A stretch of 64,000 nucleotides of DNA from Norana najaformis (taxonomy: Eukaryota > Annelida > Clitellata > Crassiclitellata > Hormogastridae). Location: assembly GCA_964023275.1 (NCBI GenBank), contig OZ029927.1:18074539-18138538 (forward strand). The letters run 5' to 3'. The position numbers were made by a program, and so were the translations under genes. Below, piece after piece: positions 1 through 10,599 of the stretch. Under the pieces are notes generated by a model. It had not been told where the DNA came from. It saw only the letters and a program-made list of their open reading frames with translations, and did no database searches. Each line of letters starts with the position of its first letter. Position 1 is the first letter of the stretch.

Positions 1-478
1 CATCTGCGATCGAGTTAAACGCCGCATGTGGCCTTGGCTACACGAAGCCACAACGGCTGCTAATTTCACATTTGCATTCCGTATATTTCTTGTCGGCAAG
101 AGCGAGGTTTTCCCGACGCTGGTTCCACCGATTTCTGTCATACGCTAACGGGGAGAGACAGCACATTAGCATCGGAGGGACAGTGGGGCAGCGGGCCTAC
201 GGTACCACGCCGGGCAATAGCTTATCGTTAGGCGAACAACAGGATTTGGTCGGTAACGCACCCGAGGCGCGGGTTGGAGGACGGCTTTGCGGTTATCAGA
301 AACTGCCAACAGTGTAGAATTTTATAGCAGCGTTCTACCGGATTATGCATGCATAACTGGGTTGCGACTGCGCGTCGGTTAATCAAACGAGTGGACCCTC
401 ATCGAAGCCACTGCTCTCCTCTCGCGGCTCCACCCCTTCGCTGTAAACAACGCTTGAGGACGACGCTTATGTAGGCAG
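1..478. other. Unassigned sequence, no recognisable gene
   Basis: This stretch has ordinary complexity and no obvious repeat structure. An 81-codon open frame on the plus strand (72-317) begins with TTG rather than ATG. I see no domain, signal peptide or splice pattern that supports it. It may be the edge of a repeat or of a gene lying outside the window. Confidence 0.3.
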
Positions 479-479
479 A

Positions 480-668
480 ATGGTCGGATGGACGGACGGA
501 CGGACGGTCGGACAAGCAGAGGGATGGACGGACGGACGGACAAGCAGAGGAACGGACGGACGGACGGACAAGCAGAGGAACGGACGGACACATTGGACAG
601 ATGGACGGACGGACGGACGGACAGACGGAAGGACGGAGGGACGGACAAGCAGAGGGACGGATGGACGG
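480..668. repeat. GGAC tetranucleotide array
   Basis: Tandem GGAC units are interrupted several times by a short AAGCAGAGG-type block, giving a higher-order pattern of about 30-35 bp. Frames on both strands are open only because the unit lacks stops (Arg-Pro-Ser-Val type repeats on the minus strand). Not a protein gene. Confidence 0.85.
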
Positions 669-821
669 GTGCTGTAGCTGCCGTGACAGCTGTTATCGCG
701 GGAACGATTTTGCTCTCTGCATCTGTACGGAACATGCGGTCTGTCGGTCTCTGGGGTCCTGTTCAGACCGAGCTGCTTCACTCGTTTTTTAGTCAGTTAC
801 CTAACTCGTCAGTTTATTCGT

Positions 822-878
822 TCATTAATTAATTAATTAATTAATTAATTAATTCATTCATTCATTCATTCATTCTGA
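822..878. repeat. TTAA and TTCA simple repeats
   Basis: About eight TTAA units are followed directly by TTCA units. This is simple-sequence DNA next to the LINE remnant at 955-1190. Confidence 0.8.
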
Positions 879-954
879 TTTCTGATTTCTGACGCATTTG
901 GTCAGCTAGTGTCACCAAAATCAGTAACTTAACCGGAACAATTGGTGAGGTCTT

Positions 955-1190
955 GGATGACTAAGATGTGAATGGACATCCTACCATGCCATGACATTGT
1001 CAATCCAACTTATTTTTGGTCTTCCACGTCTTCTATTTCCCTCGACGAGACCCAACATAACGCCAGCTTCAATAGTGTCCTGAGAGTGTCACATTACATG
1101 ACCGAAGTAACGCAGCTTGAGCGCTTTAATATGTCCCAACAGTTCGCTTTTTGTTCCAGCCAGTTGATAGACTCGTTCTGTGGCCAGCTT
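955..1190 (-). pseudogene. LINE reverse transcriptase C-terminal remnant
   Basis: Read on the minus strand from 1190, the frame gives the C-terminal tail typical of RTE-like LINE polymerases. It contains LRYFGHVM, then an IEAGVMLGLVEG stretch, then NRRRGRPKISWIDNV. Two in-frame stops are visible: a TGA after the GHVM motif, where an arginine codon is usual, and a TAG after MAW. No palm domain is seen upstream, so this is a dead fragment. The family assignment rests on the motif pattern; the exact clade is uncertain. Confidence 0.75.
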
Positions 1191-1734
1191 TTATGTCCAT
1201 GAAATCCGCTGCAACTTATAATATTATATTATATTATGTTATATTGAAACATTAGAAAAAAGACAACATCAGGAAATTGTACAATTCGAAATAGAAATAG
1301 AATACTATAAGTGTAGTATAATGTTCAATAGGTTAGCCCAAATGGACAAGTCTCGCTAAAACTGGGTTACCCTAATTACTATAAGCCCAATAACGTCGGG
1401 TTTCTTCTGTGTAATTGTGATTACAAGTCATGACATACTTAAGAGGAAAAAGCGGTGAGAAATAGACAATTTCTCAGTGTTAGGTGCAAGAGAAAACATT
1501 GATTATTTATTACCTAACAGACCATATGTCAAGGGCTTTTTAAAGTGATTGAGGGTTAATAACTTGGTCATTTGGGATGGAATGAGTTACGAAATATGTA
1601 AATGCCGAGAGAACGGCCGAATAAAGGCTAATCCCTAGTCTCAGAGATAGGGTTTGGACCCGTTTTGCTATGAAATCGCGAGCCTCTATGGGTTCCGATT
1701 TGGAGGATAAGAGGCTGCTCGAAACTCGAAGGAC

Positions 1735-2125
1735 ATGCATGCATGTATGTATGTATTCATGTACGTATGCATGCATATATGCAATTATGTATGAATGAAT
1801 GTATAGCTGTATGTATGTCTGTTTCTATGTATAATTATATGCATGTATGTATGTATATATGCGTGCATGTATGTATGCATGTATGTATGTATGTATGTAT
1901 TGATGTATATATGTAGTTTAGATATATGTATGTGGTTTATGTATTTATGCATATATGTATGTATGTATGTATGTACGTATGCTTGTGTGTATGTGTGTAT
2001 GTATGTATTGATGTATATATGTAGTTTATATGTATGTATCTGGCTTATGTATGTATGTATATATTTATCTATGTATGTATGTATATATGTATGTAAATCT
2101 ATTCATGTATTTATGTCTTTCATGC
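1735..2125. repeat. ATGT tetranucleotide array
   Basis: A long imperfect array of ATGT/GTAT units with scattered variants. It reads as Met-Tyr-Val-Cys repeats on the plus strand, which is a translation artefact. Confidence 0.9.
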
Positions 2126-2450
2126 ATAAGTAAACTTTTTTCTCATCGTTTCCGAATTTAAACAACATCGACCTGCCAGCAACATCAGCATCAGCATCAT
2201 CATCATCAGCAGCAGCAGCAACAGCGGCAGAAGGCGGAGCAATGGCTGCGTGAAATGATGGATCGGGTGATCGAGCGTGGATATTAAATAATTGAGTCAT
2301 TTATTTTGCGACACCTACGGGTCAGTGTTTATTTGGCGCATGATATGACAGTTTCTGGTTGTAGAGCGGACTGGGCATTTGATGAGTGGGCGCTTGTTTT
2401 CTATAGACGCTGGGTATCTCATATGCAAATGGTTTCTGACCGCTTTGCCC

Positions 2451-2708
2451 GTAAGGCCTAAGCCTATGCCTAAGCCTTTGCCATAGAAGCCTAAGCCTAT
2501 GCCTAAGCCTTTGTTATAGAGGCCTAAGCATAGGCCTAAGCCTGCTTTGAACTAAATGAAGATGAATGCAGCAAAAGCCGTAAGGCCCAAGCCTATGCCT
2601 AAGCCTTTGCCATAGAAGCCTAAGCCTCTGCCTAAGCCTTTGTTATAGAGGCCTAAGCATAGGCCTAAGCCTGCTTTGAACTAAATGAAGACGAATGCAG
2701 CAAAAGCC
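2451..2708. repeat. Two tandem copies of a 129-bp unit
   Basis: The block starting GTAAGGCC at 2451 recurs at 2580 with only a few substitutions and ends near 2708. Each unit contains several nested GCCTAA hexamers in both orientations, followed by a unique segment (GCTTTGAACTAAATGAAG). The two copies look recently duplicated. Confidence 0.9.
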
Positions 2709-2769
2709 ACAGGGACAGAGGCACAGGACAAGTCAAGGGAACTCAGAGTGGCTCAAAGGTATATAAAGA

Positions 2770-3350
2770 AAGATTGAGACCAAATGAAAAAGCAGAGTTC
2801 AAAGAGAGACAGAAAACCAACTTCAAAGAGATATTGAGGCATCATACAAACCTACATCGTACAATCATACAAACTCATCGATGCTCCACCACTTGCAATT
2901 TCTCCATCGGCCTTTCACTCAAAGCTGAAAACATTCCTCTTTCAGAGATCATATGCTGACACCCCTTCTTCCTCTTATCTCTCTCCCCTCTCCAACCCCA
3001 AACACCATCCCCCATAACTCCCACGCTGCCTCTCCGTCTGACTTTTGGATCTTGACCTGGAACCGAACACTTTTGCCTATCGATTTTGTTTTGACTGAGC
3101 GCCTGTGAATAATCTGGTCCCCGTGGCTTTCGTTGGGCGCTGTAGAAATTTTGGAATTACGATTACGATTGAGGCAGATCCAAGCACATTGGGAGACATA
3201 ATGTAACAAGCAGAGAGTTCAAAGAGATACAGAAAGCCAGGTTCAAAGAGATACTGAGGCAGATCCAGACACATCGGAAGACACAACGAAACAAGCGGCG
3301 AGTTCAAAGAGAAACAGAAAATCAGGTTCAAAGGGACATCGTGGCAGCGT
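2770..3350. repeat. Tandem repeat of about 85-100 bp, interrupted by a LINE
   Basis: Units built around AGTTCAAAGAGA, CAGAAA, TTCAAAGAGATA and TGAGGCAGATCCA occur at about 2785, 3205 and 3298. The first copy is split by the LINE-A fragment at 2842-3167. The second copy (about 3241-3279) shows the same segment uninterrupted. Confidence 0.8.
2842..3167 (+). mobile_element. LINE-A 3' fragment with 9-bp target duplication
   Basis: A 5'-truncated copy of the dispersed LINE-A family. It includes the end of the reading frame (the CTTTCACTCAAAGCTGAAAAC motif, compare 61280), the conserved GAGCGCCTGTGAATAA and TTCGTTGGGCGCTGTAGAAA blocks, and a GATTAC tail. It is flanked by ATTGAGGCA at 2833-2841 and 3168-3176, which I read as the target-site duplication. 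Plus orientation follows from the tail. Confidence 0.85.
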
Positions 3351-3904
3351 GAGACTCACAGAAGAACAATTCAGTAAAAGACAGAACGGTTTGCAATCTT
3401 ACCAGTAGTCTGGTCGAGGGGGGAATATGTATAAAACATTGTGACATACACATGGGCACAGACAAACACATAGACACACAACCACACACGAAGAAACACG
3501 CTGGAAAATGCATACAGGCATACATAAGCAGTCAGACAAACAGCAAGACAGACAGACAGACGGACAGACCGACAGAAAAAGGCAGAGTACACCAAAACTT
3601 TAAAGCAGACTGGCCCCTGCGCCCTTGAGCATCAGTTGAAAAGTCGCTCAATCGAGTAAAGTTTAATTTGCTGGATTGCTAGGATCGTGCACGCGCCTCA
3701 GTCGGAAGATTCATCCACACTTCCACATGGAGACAACGCTTATATTGGGGGCTTCTATGAAGACTTGCAACCAGGTTACCTATACCTTTACTGTCCGCGT
3801 TGCAGTAAATAACATAAATTATAGCATTAACTGTCACACTGACCGTTACATAAACTGTTACATTAATTGTTACATCGCGTCACATTATATAACGTTAAGA
3901 GGAG

Positions 3905-3990
3905 GGGAACAAGGAAGAACAAGAACAAGAACAAGAAGAACAAGAAGAATACGACGACGACGAAGAACAAGAACAAGAAGACGAAGAAGA
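3905..3990. repeat. Purine-rich AAGAAC/GACGAAG repeat
   Basis: Imperfect AAGAAC, GAC and AAGACG units lie on the plus strand. The frames across it give Arg/Lys/Thr runs with no domain. Confidence 0.75.
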
Positions 3991-4001
3991 AGACACAGCA
4001 A

Positions 4002-4445
4002 TCCCTTAAGCTAGCTCTGAGACGCAGCCATGGACACGAAGTGTTAGCAACTTAATGTTTCTTAGCCTCGATATATGTGCGCCGTTTGCCAATCCTCTCC
4101 CTCGCCGTATGACCTTCCCATAGACGATGTACGGTCAGTGAATGTACTCACAATAGCTGAGTTCGGTAGGATTCAGGTAATTTGGGGCGCTTAGTGAATA
4201 ATGTGTCTAATGAGATGCGTTCCTTAATGGCTGTCGACCTTTTGACCGGTCATTTCAAAGGACTCTGGGTCGAATCCGACTAATTGTGAGAAACGTGAAT
4301 GCGTTGTTCATGGGTCCCTCGCCGAATGCAAGGCTAGCCATCGAAGTAGCATTAGAGCTTTCGCGGTCGTCTCCACGTGACATCGGCAAGCTGTAAACCC
4401 ACTCAGTCCTTGGAGTAGGTCTGTCAGAATCGTTGTTCGTCACAT
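4002..4445. other. Unassigned sequence
   Basis: Non-repetitive DNA without a supported gene. A minus-strand open frame runs through it into the neighbouring CA repeat, so it has no independent support. Confidence 0.3.
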
Positions 4446-4446
4446 T

Positions 4447-4625
4447 AGCGACCAGCGATTTGCTTCTGAACCACACACACGCGCACACACACACACACAA
4501 ACACTCACACACACGCACACACAGACACACAAACAAACACACACACATACGCATACACGCACAAATACGCACACACACACAAACACTCACACAAACACGC
4601 GCACGCACAAGCACACGCACACACT
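4447..4625. repeat. CA-rich microsatellite
   Basis: Mostly CA dinucleotides with regular AA, GC and TA interruptions. The Thr-His or Cys-Val translations on either strand are artefacts. Confidence 0.9.
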
Positions 4626-4761
4626 GGGAATTGGAGTTGTACCTCTGCCGCAACACGACCTGTGCGGCTTCGTTTTAGAAAAACGCACCCGCCCTGCAAA
4701 CGCCCCCTGCATACCATAAAGGGGTTGCTTTCCATTTATTTATATATATATATATATGTAA

Positions 4762-4925
4762 TATGTACACGGTTTTCTACAGCGACCATATGGCTCCGAC
4801 CCTGCTCATTTTGTAATGAATTGATCTGGTGAGATCCTTCACCACCGCTGCCCATTTCAATGGGTGCCGCGACATTTAAGGTCCTCGTGTACGGACCGTG
4901 CTAGTCCAAGATTCAAATCTCTGTC
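4762..4925 (-). mobile_element. SINE S2 copy, 3' part
   Basis: The copy shares with eight other places in the window the blocks GTACACGGTTTTCTACAGCG, GAGATCCTTCACCACCGCTG and CCATTTAAGGTCC-like sequence, ending in a CGTGCTAG..GATTCAAATCTCTG block. Complete copies (for example 21635-21985) show a Pol III-type promoter at the other end, so this copy points to the minus strand and its tRNA-like head is missing. Confidence 0.8.
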
Positions 4926-5124
4926 TGTGTATTGCAAAGGAGTTGTTTCTGTTGATGTATCTACCCACTGTAAATTGGTTATTCATTTTGATTTGTGTCG
5001 GTTGAGGCTCAACGGCAAAACATCTGCGAACACACGTTGTACGCATTTCTCAAACTGTTCCCTCGCGCCATAGATCAAACTTCCCAGCGCACAGGAATAA
5101 CAAACAAACATACAGAATACGTAT

Positions 5125-5205
5125 GCATCGGCCGCAAGCAATAACGCACAAGGCATCAATCGATGGCGCACGACAATGACAAGCAACGATCTTCAACCGC
5201 TGGCC
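5125..5205 (-). repeat. Dispersed repeat R6 fragment
   Basis: The block GCACAAGGCATCAATCGATG with GGCGCAC matches, in the same or inverse orientation, segments at 9000, 25985, 28255, 39750, 43920 and 60655. The consensus looks like the 3' end of a retroelement; no promoter or coding part is visible in this copy. Confidence 0.6.
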
Positions 5206-5429
5206 AGGTGTAGGTCGAGAAAAGAGAACTCATGTTGCTAAATGCAATAGATGTTAGGTGAAAGGTCATTAGACTTAGGCCTGATGTATCTGGGTGTCTT
5301 TGGGAACTTCTTTAGACAGTTCCATCCCTGCTTACGCTTCTTTTGGGATCAACGACAATAAAAAGACCACAAGTTGAAACAGCCATCGAGATGTATGAGT
5401 CCCAGGACAAAGTTACCGACTAAGGGAAA

Positions 5430-5985
5430 ACATATAGCACTGATGCAAGCATACTTACATACCTACATACATTCATATATACATACATTTACATACATAC
5501 ATACATATACATATACATGCACGCATGCATACACACGCATAGACACCTACACAGATACTTACTAATTTACATCCATGCACATACATACATACATACATGC
5601 ATACATACATACATAAATACATCCACACATACATACATCCATCCATCCATCCATCCATCCATACATACATACATACATACATAAATACATCCATACATAC
5701 ATCCACACATACATACATCCATCCATCCATCCATCCATCCATACATACATACATACATACATACATAAATACATCCACACATACATCCACACATACATAC
5801 ATCCATCCATCCATCCATACATACATACATACATACATGCATACATACATACATACATAAATACATCCACACATACATCCACACATACATACATCCATCC
5901 ATCCATCCATCCATCCATCCATCCATCCATCCATCCATCCATACATGCATACATACATAAATACACAGACACACACACAAATAGA
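5430..5985. repeat. CATA/CATC tetranucleotide array with higher-order structure
   Basis: Runs of CATC and CATA alternate with AAATACATCCACACATACAT spacers, so that blocks of about 70-130 bp recur four times. The long Met-Tyr-Val-Cys and Trp-Met-Asp-Gly frames on the minus strand are translations of this array. Confidence 0.9.
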
Positions 5986-6164
5986 ATGATAAGCAGACGC
6001 GAGGATGGATGTGACGAACAGTCGACAGAAATCCCTTTTATTATTTGTCTGTAGATTTACGGAATGAAAATTCAATTTGTCACAGTTTACTTCCGACTTT
6101 GCACCGGGAATTATTGTCGACAGTTCGATGTTTATGGTTCTGTCTGCGCCTGCTCCTCCAAGAC

Positions 6165-6245
6165 AAAGCTCCCTCCCTCCCTCCCTCTCTGTCTCCCTTC
6201 CTTCTTGCTTCCCTCCCTCCCTGTCTCCCTCCCTCATTCCCTCCC
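6165..6245. repeat. CCCT-rich simple repeat
   Basis: TCCC/CCCT tetranucleotides with TCT interruptions. No coding support. Confidence 0.8.
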
Positions 6246-6349
6246 CAGTTGCCTTCCGGGTTCTATAGTCAGTATCCCAGCAACTATATATAGCAATAGA
6301 TACATAAGTAGGTATATAGCGTACTGTACATATATAGGCCTATGCATTG

Positions 6350-6560
6350 ATAGATATAAATGTCCTATTATATATATGGAGCAACAGAACAGACGCTTTA
6401 TATATACATATATTATATGCGCTGCTCCATATATATAATAAGACATATATAAATGTCCTATTATATATATATATATATGGAGCACCAGAACGCTTTATGT
6501 ATTTAACGCTTCTGTTCTGGTGTTCCATATATATATAATCGGACATTTATATATATATAT
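6350..6560. mobile_element. Nested palindromic AT-rich elements, MITE-like
   Basis: Two adjacent inverted repeats share outer AAATGTCC/GGACATTT-type ends and inner GGAGCAnCAGAAC arms. The second has GGAGCACCAGAAC at about 6479 and its complement GTTCTGGTGTTCC at about 6512, with a short loop between. The first is more degenerate (GGAGCAACAGAAC at about 6378, GCTGCTCC at about 6420). The palindromic design and lack of coding sequence fit a foldback or MITE-type element. Confidence 0.65.
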
Positions 6561-6974
6561 ATATCAGAGCAAATGAAATTTCGCTACAAGATGCTCTGAG
6601 ATCATCATTAATAATTATATATATATGTCGATATATTTATATATGAAACCTGTTGACGATGGTGAAGAGATATACACCTTCGGGTGCCACCTTGTGAGGG
6701 AAAATGTCTTCGTGTAAGTCTCACACGTGGAGGGCATGAAAGAACTGCGATTTAACCATAACTGTATGTATATAATTACATTTGTCGTTGTCTTCGTCGT
6801 AGTCATCATCATCATGACATCTGTTGTGGCTATCGTCGCCAGCTTCAGCAGTCGACGCATCATCGAGATATCAGGTGGATGTCATCGTTCTCGAGATGTG
6901 ACTTCGCCAGCTGTTAGGTAATCATCTGCTTTAGGCGGCAGCCCTCTATTGCTCTATCGTCATGCGCACCTGTT

Positions 6975-7110
6975 CCTCAAGCACCTACCTACATACCTAC
7001 CTACCTGCCTACCTGCCTATCTACCTACCTACCTACCTACGTACTTACGTACCTACGTGCCTACGTACCTACATACCTACATACCTACCTACCTATCTAC
7101 CTGCCTTCCT

Positions 7111-7146
<36 letters not shown>

Positions 7147-7651
7147 ACCTACCTACCTACCTACCTGCCTACCTACCTACCTACCTCCCTCCCTGCGTGC
7201 CTATGTACCTACTTACCTGCCTGCCTGAATGCCTGCCTGCTTTCCTACCTACCTATCTACCTATCTACCTATCTACCTACCTACCTACCTACCTACCTAC
7301 CTACCCACCCACCCACCCACCCACCCACCCACCCACCCACCCACCCACCCACCCAGCCCACCCACCAACCCACCAACCCACCCACCCACCCACCCACCCA
7401 CCCACCCACCCACCCACCCACCCACCCACCCACCCACCCACACGCCCACACGCCCGCCCGCCCGCCCGCCCGCCCGCCCGCCCGCCCGCCCGCCCGCCCA
7501 CCCACCCACCCACCCACCCACCCACCCACCCACCTACCTACCTACCTGCCTACCTGCCTATCTACCTACCTACCTACCTACGTACTTACGTACCTAAGTG
7601 CCTACGTACCTACATACCTACATACCTACATACCTATCTACCTGCCTTCCT

Positions 7652-7687
<36 letters not shown>

Positions 7688-7998
7688 ACCTACCTACCTA
7701 CCTACCTGCCTACCTACCTACCTACCTCCCTCCCTGCGTGCCTATGTACCTACTTACCTGCCTGCCTGAATGCCTGCTTGCTTTCCTACCTACCTATCTA
7801 CCTATCTACCTATCTACCTACCTACCTACCTACCTACCTACCCACCCAACCACCCACCCACCCACCCACCCACCCACCCACCCACCCACCCACCCACCCA
7901 CCCACCCACCCACCCACCCACCCACCCACCTACCCACCTACATACCTACATACCTACATACCTACATACCTACATACCTACATACCTGCATACAAACA
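6975..7998. repeat. Compound CCTA/CCTG/CCCA/CCCG array, 541-bp duplication
   Basis: Long blocks of CCTA, CCTG, CCCA and CCCG tetranucleotides follow in a fixed order. The order, including odd landmarks such as CTGCCTGAATGCCTGC (near 7220 and 7761), repeats with an offset of 541 bp, so the region is a tandem duplication of a compound microsatellite. Open frames of up to 377 codons (Thr-Tyr-Leu-Pro, Pro-Thr-His-Pro) are artefacts of a stop-free unit. The minus strand carries TGGGTGGG runs. Confidence 0.92.
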
Positions 7999-8004
7999 CT
8001 CCAC

Positions 8005-8245
8005 TTCCAAAGATTCTATCTTAATTCTTTCTTTTCCCCTTATCTCACTATCCGGTTCAACTCCAAAGACCATTCACCATAGCTTTCTGACTGTCTGCCT
8101 GCCTGACGCTTGGATCTTGACCTGGAACCGAACCCTTCCTGCCTATCGATTTTATTCTGACCGAGCGCCTGTGAATAAGCTGGTTCTCGCGACTCAGCTG
8201 TCGTTGGGCGCTGTAGAAAGCTCGAGCTTACGATTAGGATATATA
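8005..8245 (+). mobile_element. LINE-A 3' fragment
   Basis: Carries the LINE-A blocks CCCCTTATCTCACTATCCGG, TCTTGACCTGGAACCGA, GAGCGCCTGTGAATAAGCTG and TCGTTGGGCGCTGTAGAAA, then a short GATTAG tail and an ATAC microsatellite. Strongly 5'-truncated and non-coding. Confidence 0.85.
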
Positions 8246-8482
8246 GTATTGCATACATACATACATACATATATAAATACATATATACGTACTCACTGCA
8301 TATATACATACATGCATACATACGTATGAATACACCATCCCTGAACCTCTGTTACCGTTGCCTTTCTTCCACCACTTTGTCATGCCATCATGTCAGTCTC
8401 TCCTCGTCTTAACACATCATCTTCGTAACTTGGATTTCGAAGGATTAGACCTAAGAACTGATGTCCGCAGCGAAAACCAATC

Positions 8483-8700
8483 GTAATCGTAATCGTAATC
8501 CCAAGATATCTACAGCGCCCAACGAAAGCCGCGCCGCGGGGACCAGCTTATTCACAGGCGCTCAGTCAAAACAAAATCGATAGGCAAAAGAGTTCGGTTC
8601 CGGGTCAAGATCCAAGAGTCAGGCAGAGAGACAGCGTGGCAGCTACGGTGGGTGATGTTTGGGGCTGGAGAGCAGATACGAAGCTCCTCCTTTGTCCTTT
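8483..8700 (-). mobile_element. LINE-A 3' fragment
   Basis: Inverse copy of LINE-A. It starts with the complement of the tail, (AATCGT)n, then TCTACAGCGCCCAACGAAAG, AGGCGCTCAGTCAAAACAAA and the pre-tail segment. It is tail-to-tail with the copy at 8005-8245. Confidence 0.85.
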
Positions 8701-8744
8701 CTGCTCTGTCGCTTGCGTGATTTTCTTCTCAACTTACAGGTGGT

Positions 8745-8992
8745 AGGCATGCGTATGTATATGGTTGTATGCATCAATGTCTGTATGTATATATATATAT
8801 GTAAGTAAGTACGTACGTATATATGTATTTAGGTAGGTAGGTGGATAGGTAGGTAGGTAGGTAGGTACGTAAGTAGACAAGGCAGGCAGGCAAGCCTATG
8901 TGTATGGACTTATATTTTTCAAATTGTGTATCCACCACAGGATGCCTGTCTGTCTGTCTGTCTGCCTGCCTGCCTGTCTGTCTGTCTGTCTT
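8745..8992. repeat. GTAT, GTAG and GTCT simple repeats
   Basis: ATGT-type, GTAG and TGTC/TGCC tetranucleotide blocks separated by a short unique piece at 8890-8937. Confidence 0.8.
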
Positions 8993-8997
8993 AGTAG

Positions 8998-9120
8998 ACT
9001 GACCTTTTTTATATTGACCTGAATGCGTGTTGGCTTTTGAGCGCCATCGGTTGATACCTTGTGCATTAGATACCGGCACAGCAGAAGTTACTACTTACTT
9101 ACTTACTTACTTACTCATCC
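8998..9120 (+). repeat. Dispersed repeat R6 copy with ACTT tail
   Basis: TGACCT..TATTGACCTGAATGC, then GCGCCATCGGTTGATACCTT, GTGCATTAGATACCGGC and GCAGAAGTTACTACTTACTT. This agrees block by block with 25985-26072 and, inverted, with 28255-28345. The tail runs into ACTT units. Confidence 0.7.
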
Positions 9121-9312
9121 ACCTCTTCACCCATCCACTGGGCTGCAGCCGCTGTATCCGGTGCAAGAGCGATGGATGGTGCACCGCGGGACGGATACTG
9201 AGCTTGGACGGCTGCTTCCCATTCCATATGCATCTTTTGTAGGAAGATGAATCGCAAAGGGTTTCAAGCGGATGCAGATCCGAGTAGTAATGGTCGACGA
9301 TGCTTGCTCGAG

Positions 9313-9388
<76 letters not shown>

Positions 9389-9930
9389 CACACAGACAGA
9401 CACACAGACATACACTTAGACAGACACACAGACATACACACAGACACACACAGACACACACACACAGACACACACAAACACACAAACTCACAGACACACA
9501 CACACAGACACACACAGACACACAGACACACAGAGACACACACAGACACACAGGCATCCAGATGGCAGGATACATAAACTATTACACCCGCAAGCAGACA
9601 GAGACAGACAGAGAGACAGAGACAGATATTCAGACGGACAGACATGTACCGATACACAGATAGAACAAAGAAAGAAGGAAAGAAAAATGCAATGAGAGAA
9701 ATTGTGAGAGAAAGACATACGTACAGAAAGAGGCCGACATACAGACAGAGACAGACAGACATACAGAAACACACACAAACGCAGAGACAGACCCATTTGC
9801 ACCACAGACACAAGTCTGTCTGTCTGTGTCTCTGTCTGTCTGCCTGCCTGTCTGTCTGTCTGCCCGCCTGTCTGTCTGCCTGTCTGTCTGTCTGTCTGCC
9901 TGCCTGTCTGTCTGCCTGTCTGTCTGTCAC
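9313..9930. repeat. ACAG array followed by an inverted TCTG array
   Basis: About 20 ACAG units (9314-9388) grade into ACAC/ACAG mixtures up to about 9790. After a short spacer (9791-9812) the complementary TCTG/CTGC array runs to 9928. The two halves are complementary to each other and could pair. Confidence 0.9.
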
Positions 9931-10064
9931 AAACACACATGCACACAGATCGACTGTCTGAGGTTAAATCGAATCGAAGCAGATGTCACTCTGCTGATAC
10001 TAGAACTCCATACGAGGCGAAGACACGAGACAAGGACGAATGAGAAATGAATGCAAAATGTAAA

Positions 10065-10430
10065 ACATAAATGTACACGTTTTTCTACAGCGACCCTTTG
10101 ACCTCGACCCTGCTCATTTTTCAATGAATTTTTCAGATGAGATCCTTCACCATCGCTGCCCGTTTGTATGGGGGCCACGCCATTTAAGGTCCCCGTGTAC
10201 GGACCGTTCTTACCAAGATTTATGTCTCTGAAATATAGCCACTATTGGTATGCGAAACGGCATTCTCACGCATAGAGGTGCATTGACGTACGCTTTAACC
10301 AATGTAGCTAACCAGGCCAGCTGAGTTACCATGGCGACGATTGTGACGTTAATGTGTGTCAGGTCAAGTGAGGCGCCTTGACGTACCCTTCAACCAATGT
10401 AGCTCACTAGGTCCGGTTTGTTTCAGGGTC
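10065..10430 (-). mobile_element. SINE S2 copy with a duplicated head region
   Basis: From left to right: the S2 3' end (TTTTTCTACAGCGACC, GAGATCCTTCACCATCGCTG, CCATTTAAGGTCCCCGTGTA), the box B region (TGCGAAACGGCATTC, degenerate) and the box A complement (TTAACCAATGTAGCTAACCA at about 10297). After 60-80 bp a second TTCAACCAATGTAGCTCACTA block follows at about 10390. A doubled head is also seen at 21635-21770, so the dimer may be part of the family. Transcription would be on the minus strand. Confidence 0.8.
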
Positions 10431-10599
10431 GAGATGCAAAGGTCATGCAGGTAGAAAGACGGACTGACGGCAATAGTGATATGACTGTCGTGATAAGATG
10501 ATATATTTTTTTCAGCGAGTTTGACTCGAAAAATTCTGCAAGACTCGTAAGCTGCGTGGCCAACCTACCAACTGACACACCTCAGTTTAATTAATGAAC

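Noticed and set aside
2451-2708. Interstitial telomeric repeat (TTAGGC-like hexamers)
   Set aside because: The hexamers are irregular, in both orientations, and embedded in a unique 129-bp unit. The nematode-type telomere word is a coincidence here.
6949-8329. Long open frames of up to 377 codons rich in Thr-Tyr-Leu-Pro and Pro-Thr-His-Pro
   Set aside because: They follow from a tetranucleotide repeat without stop codons; all frames are open and no unique coding sequence surrounds them.
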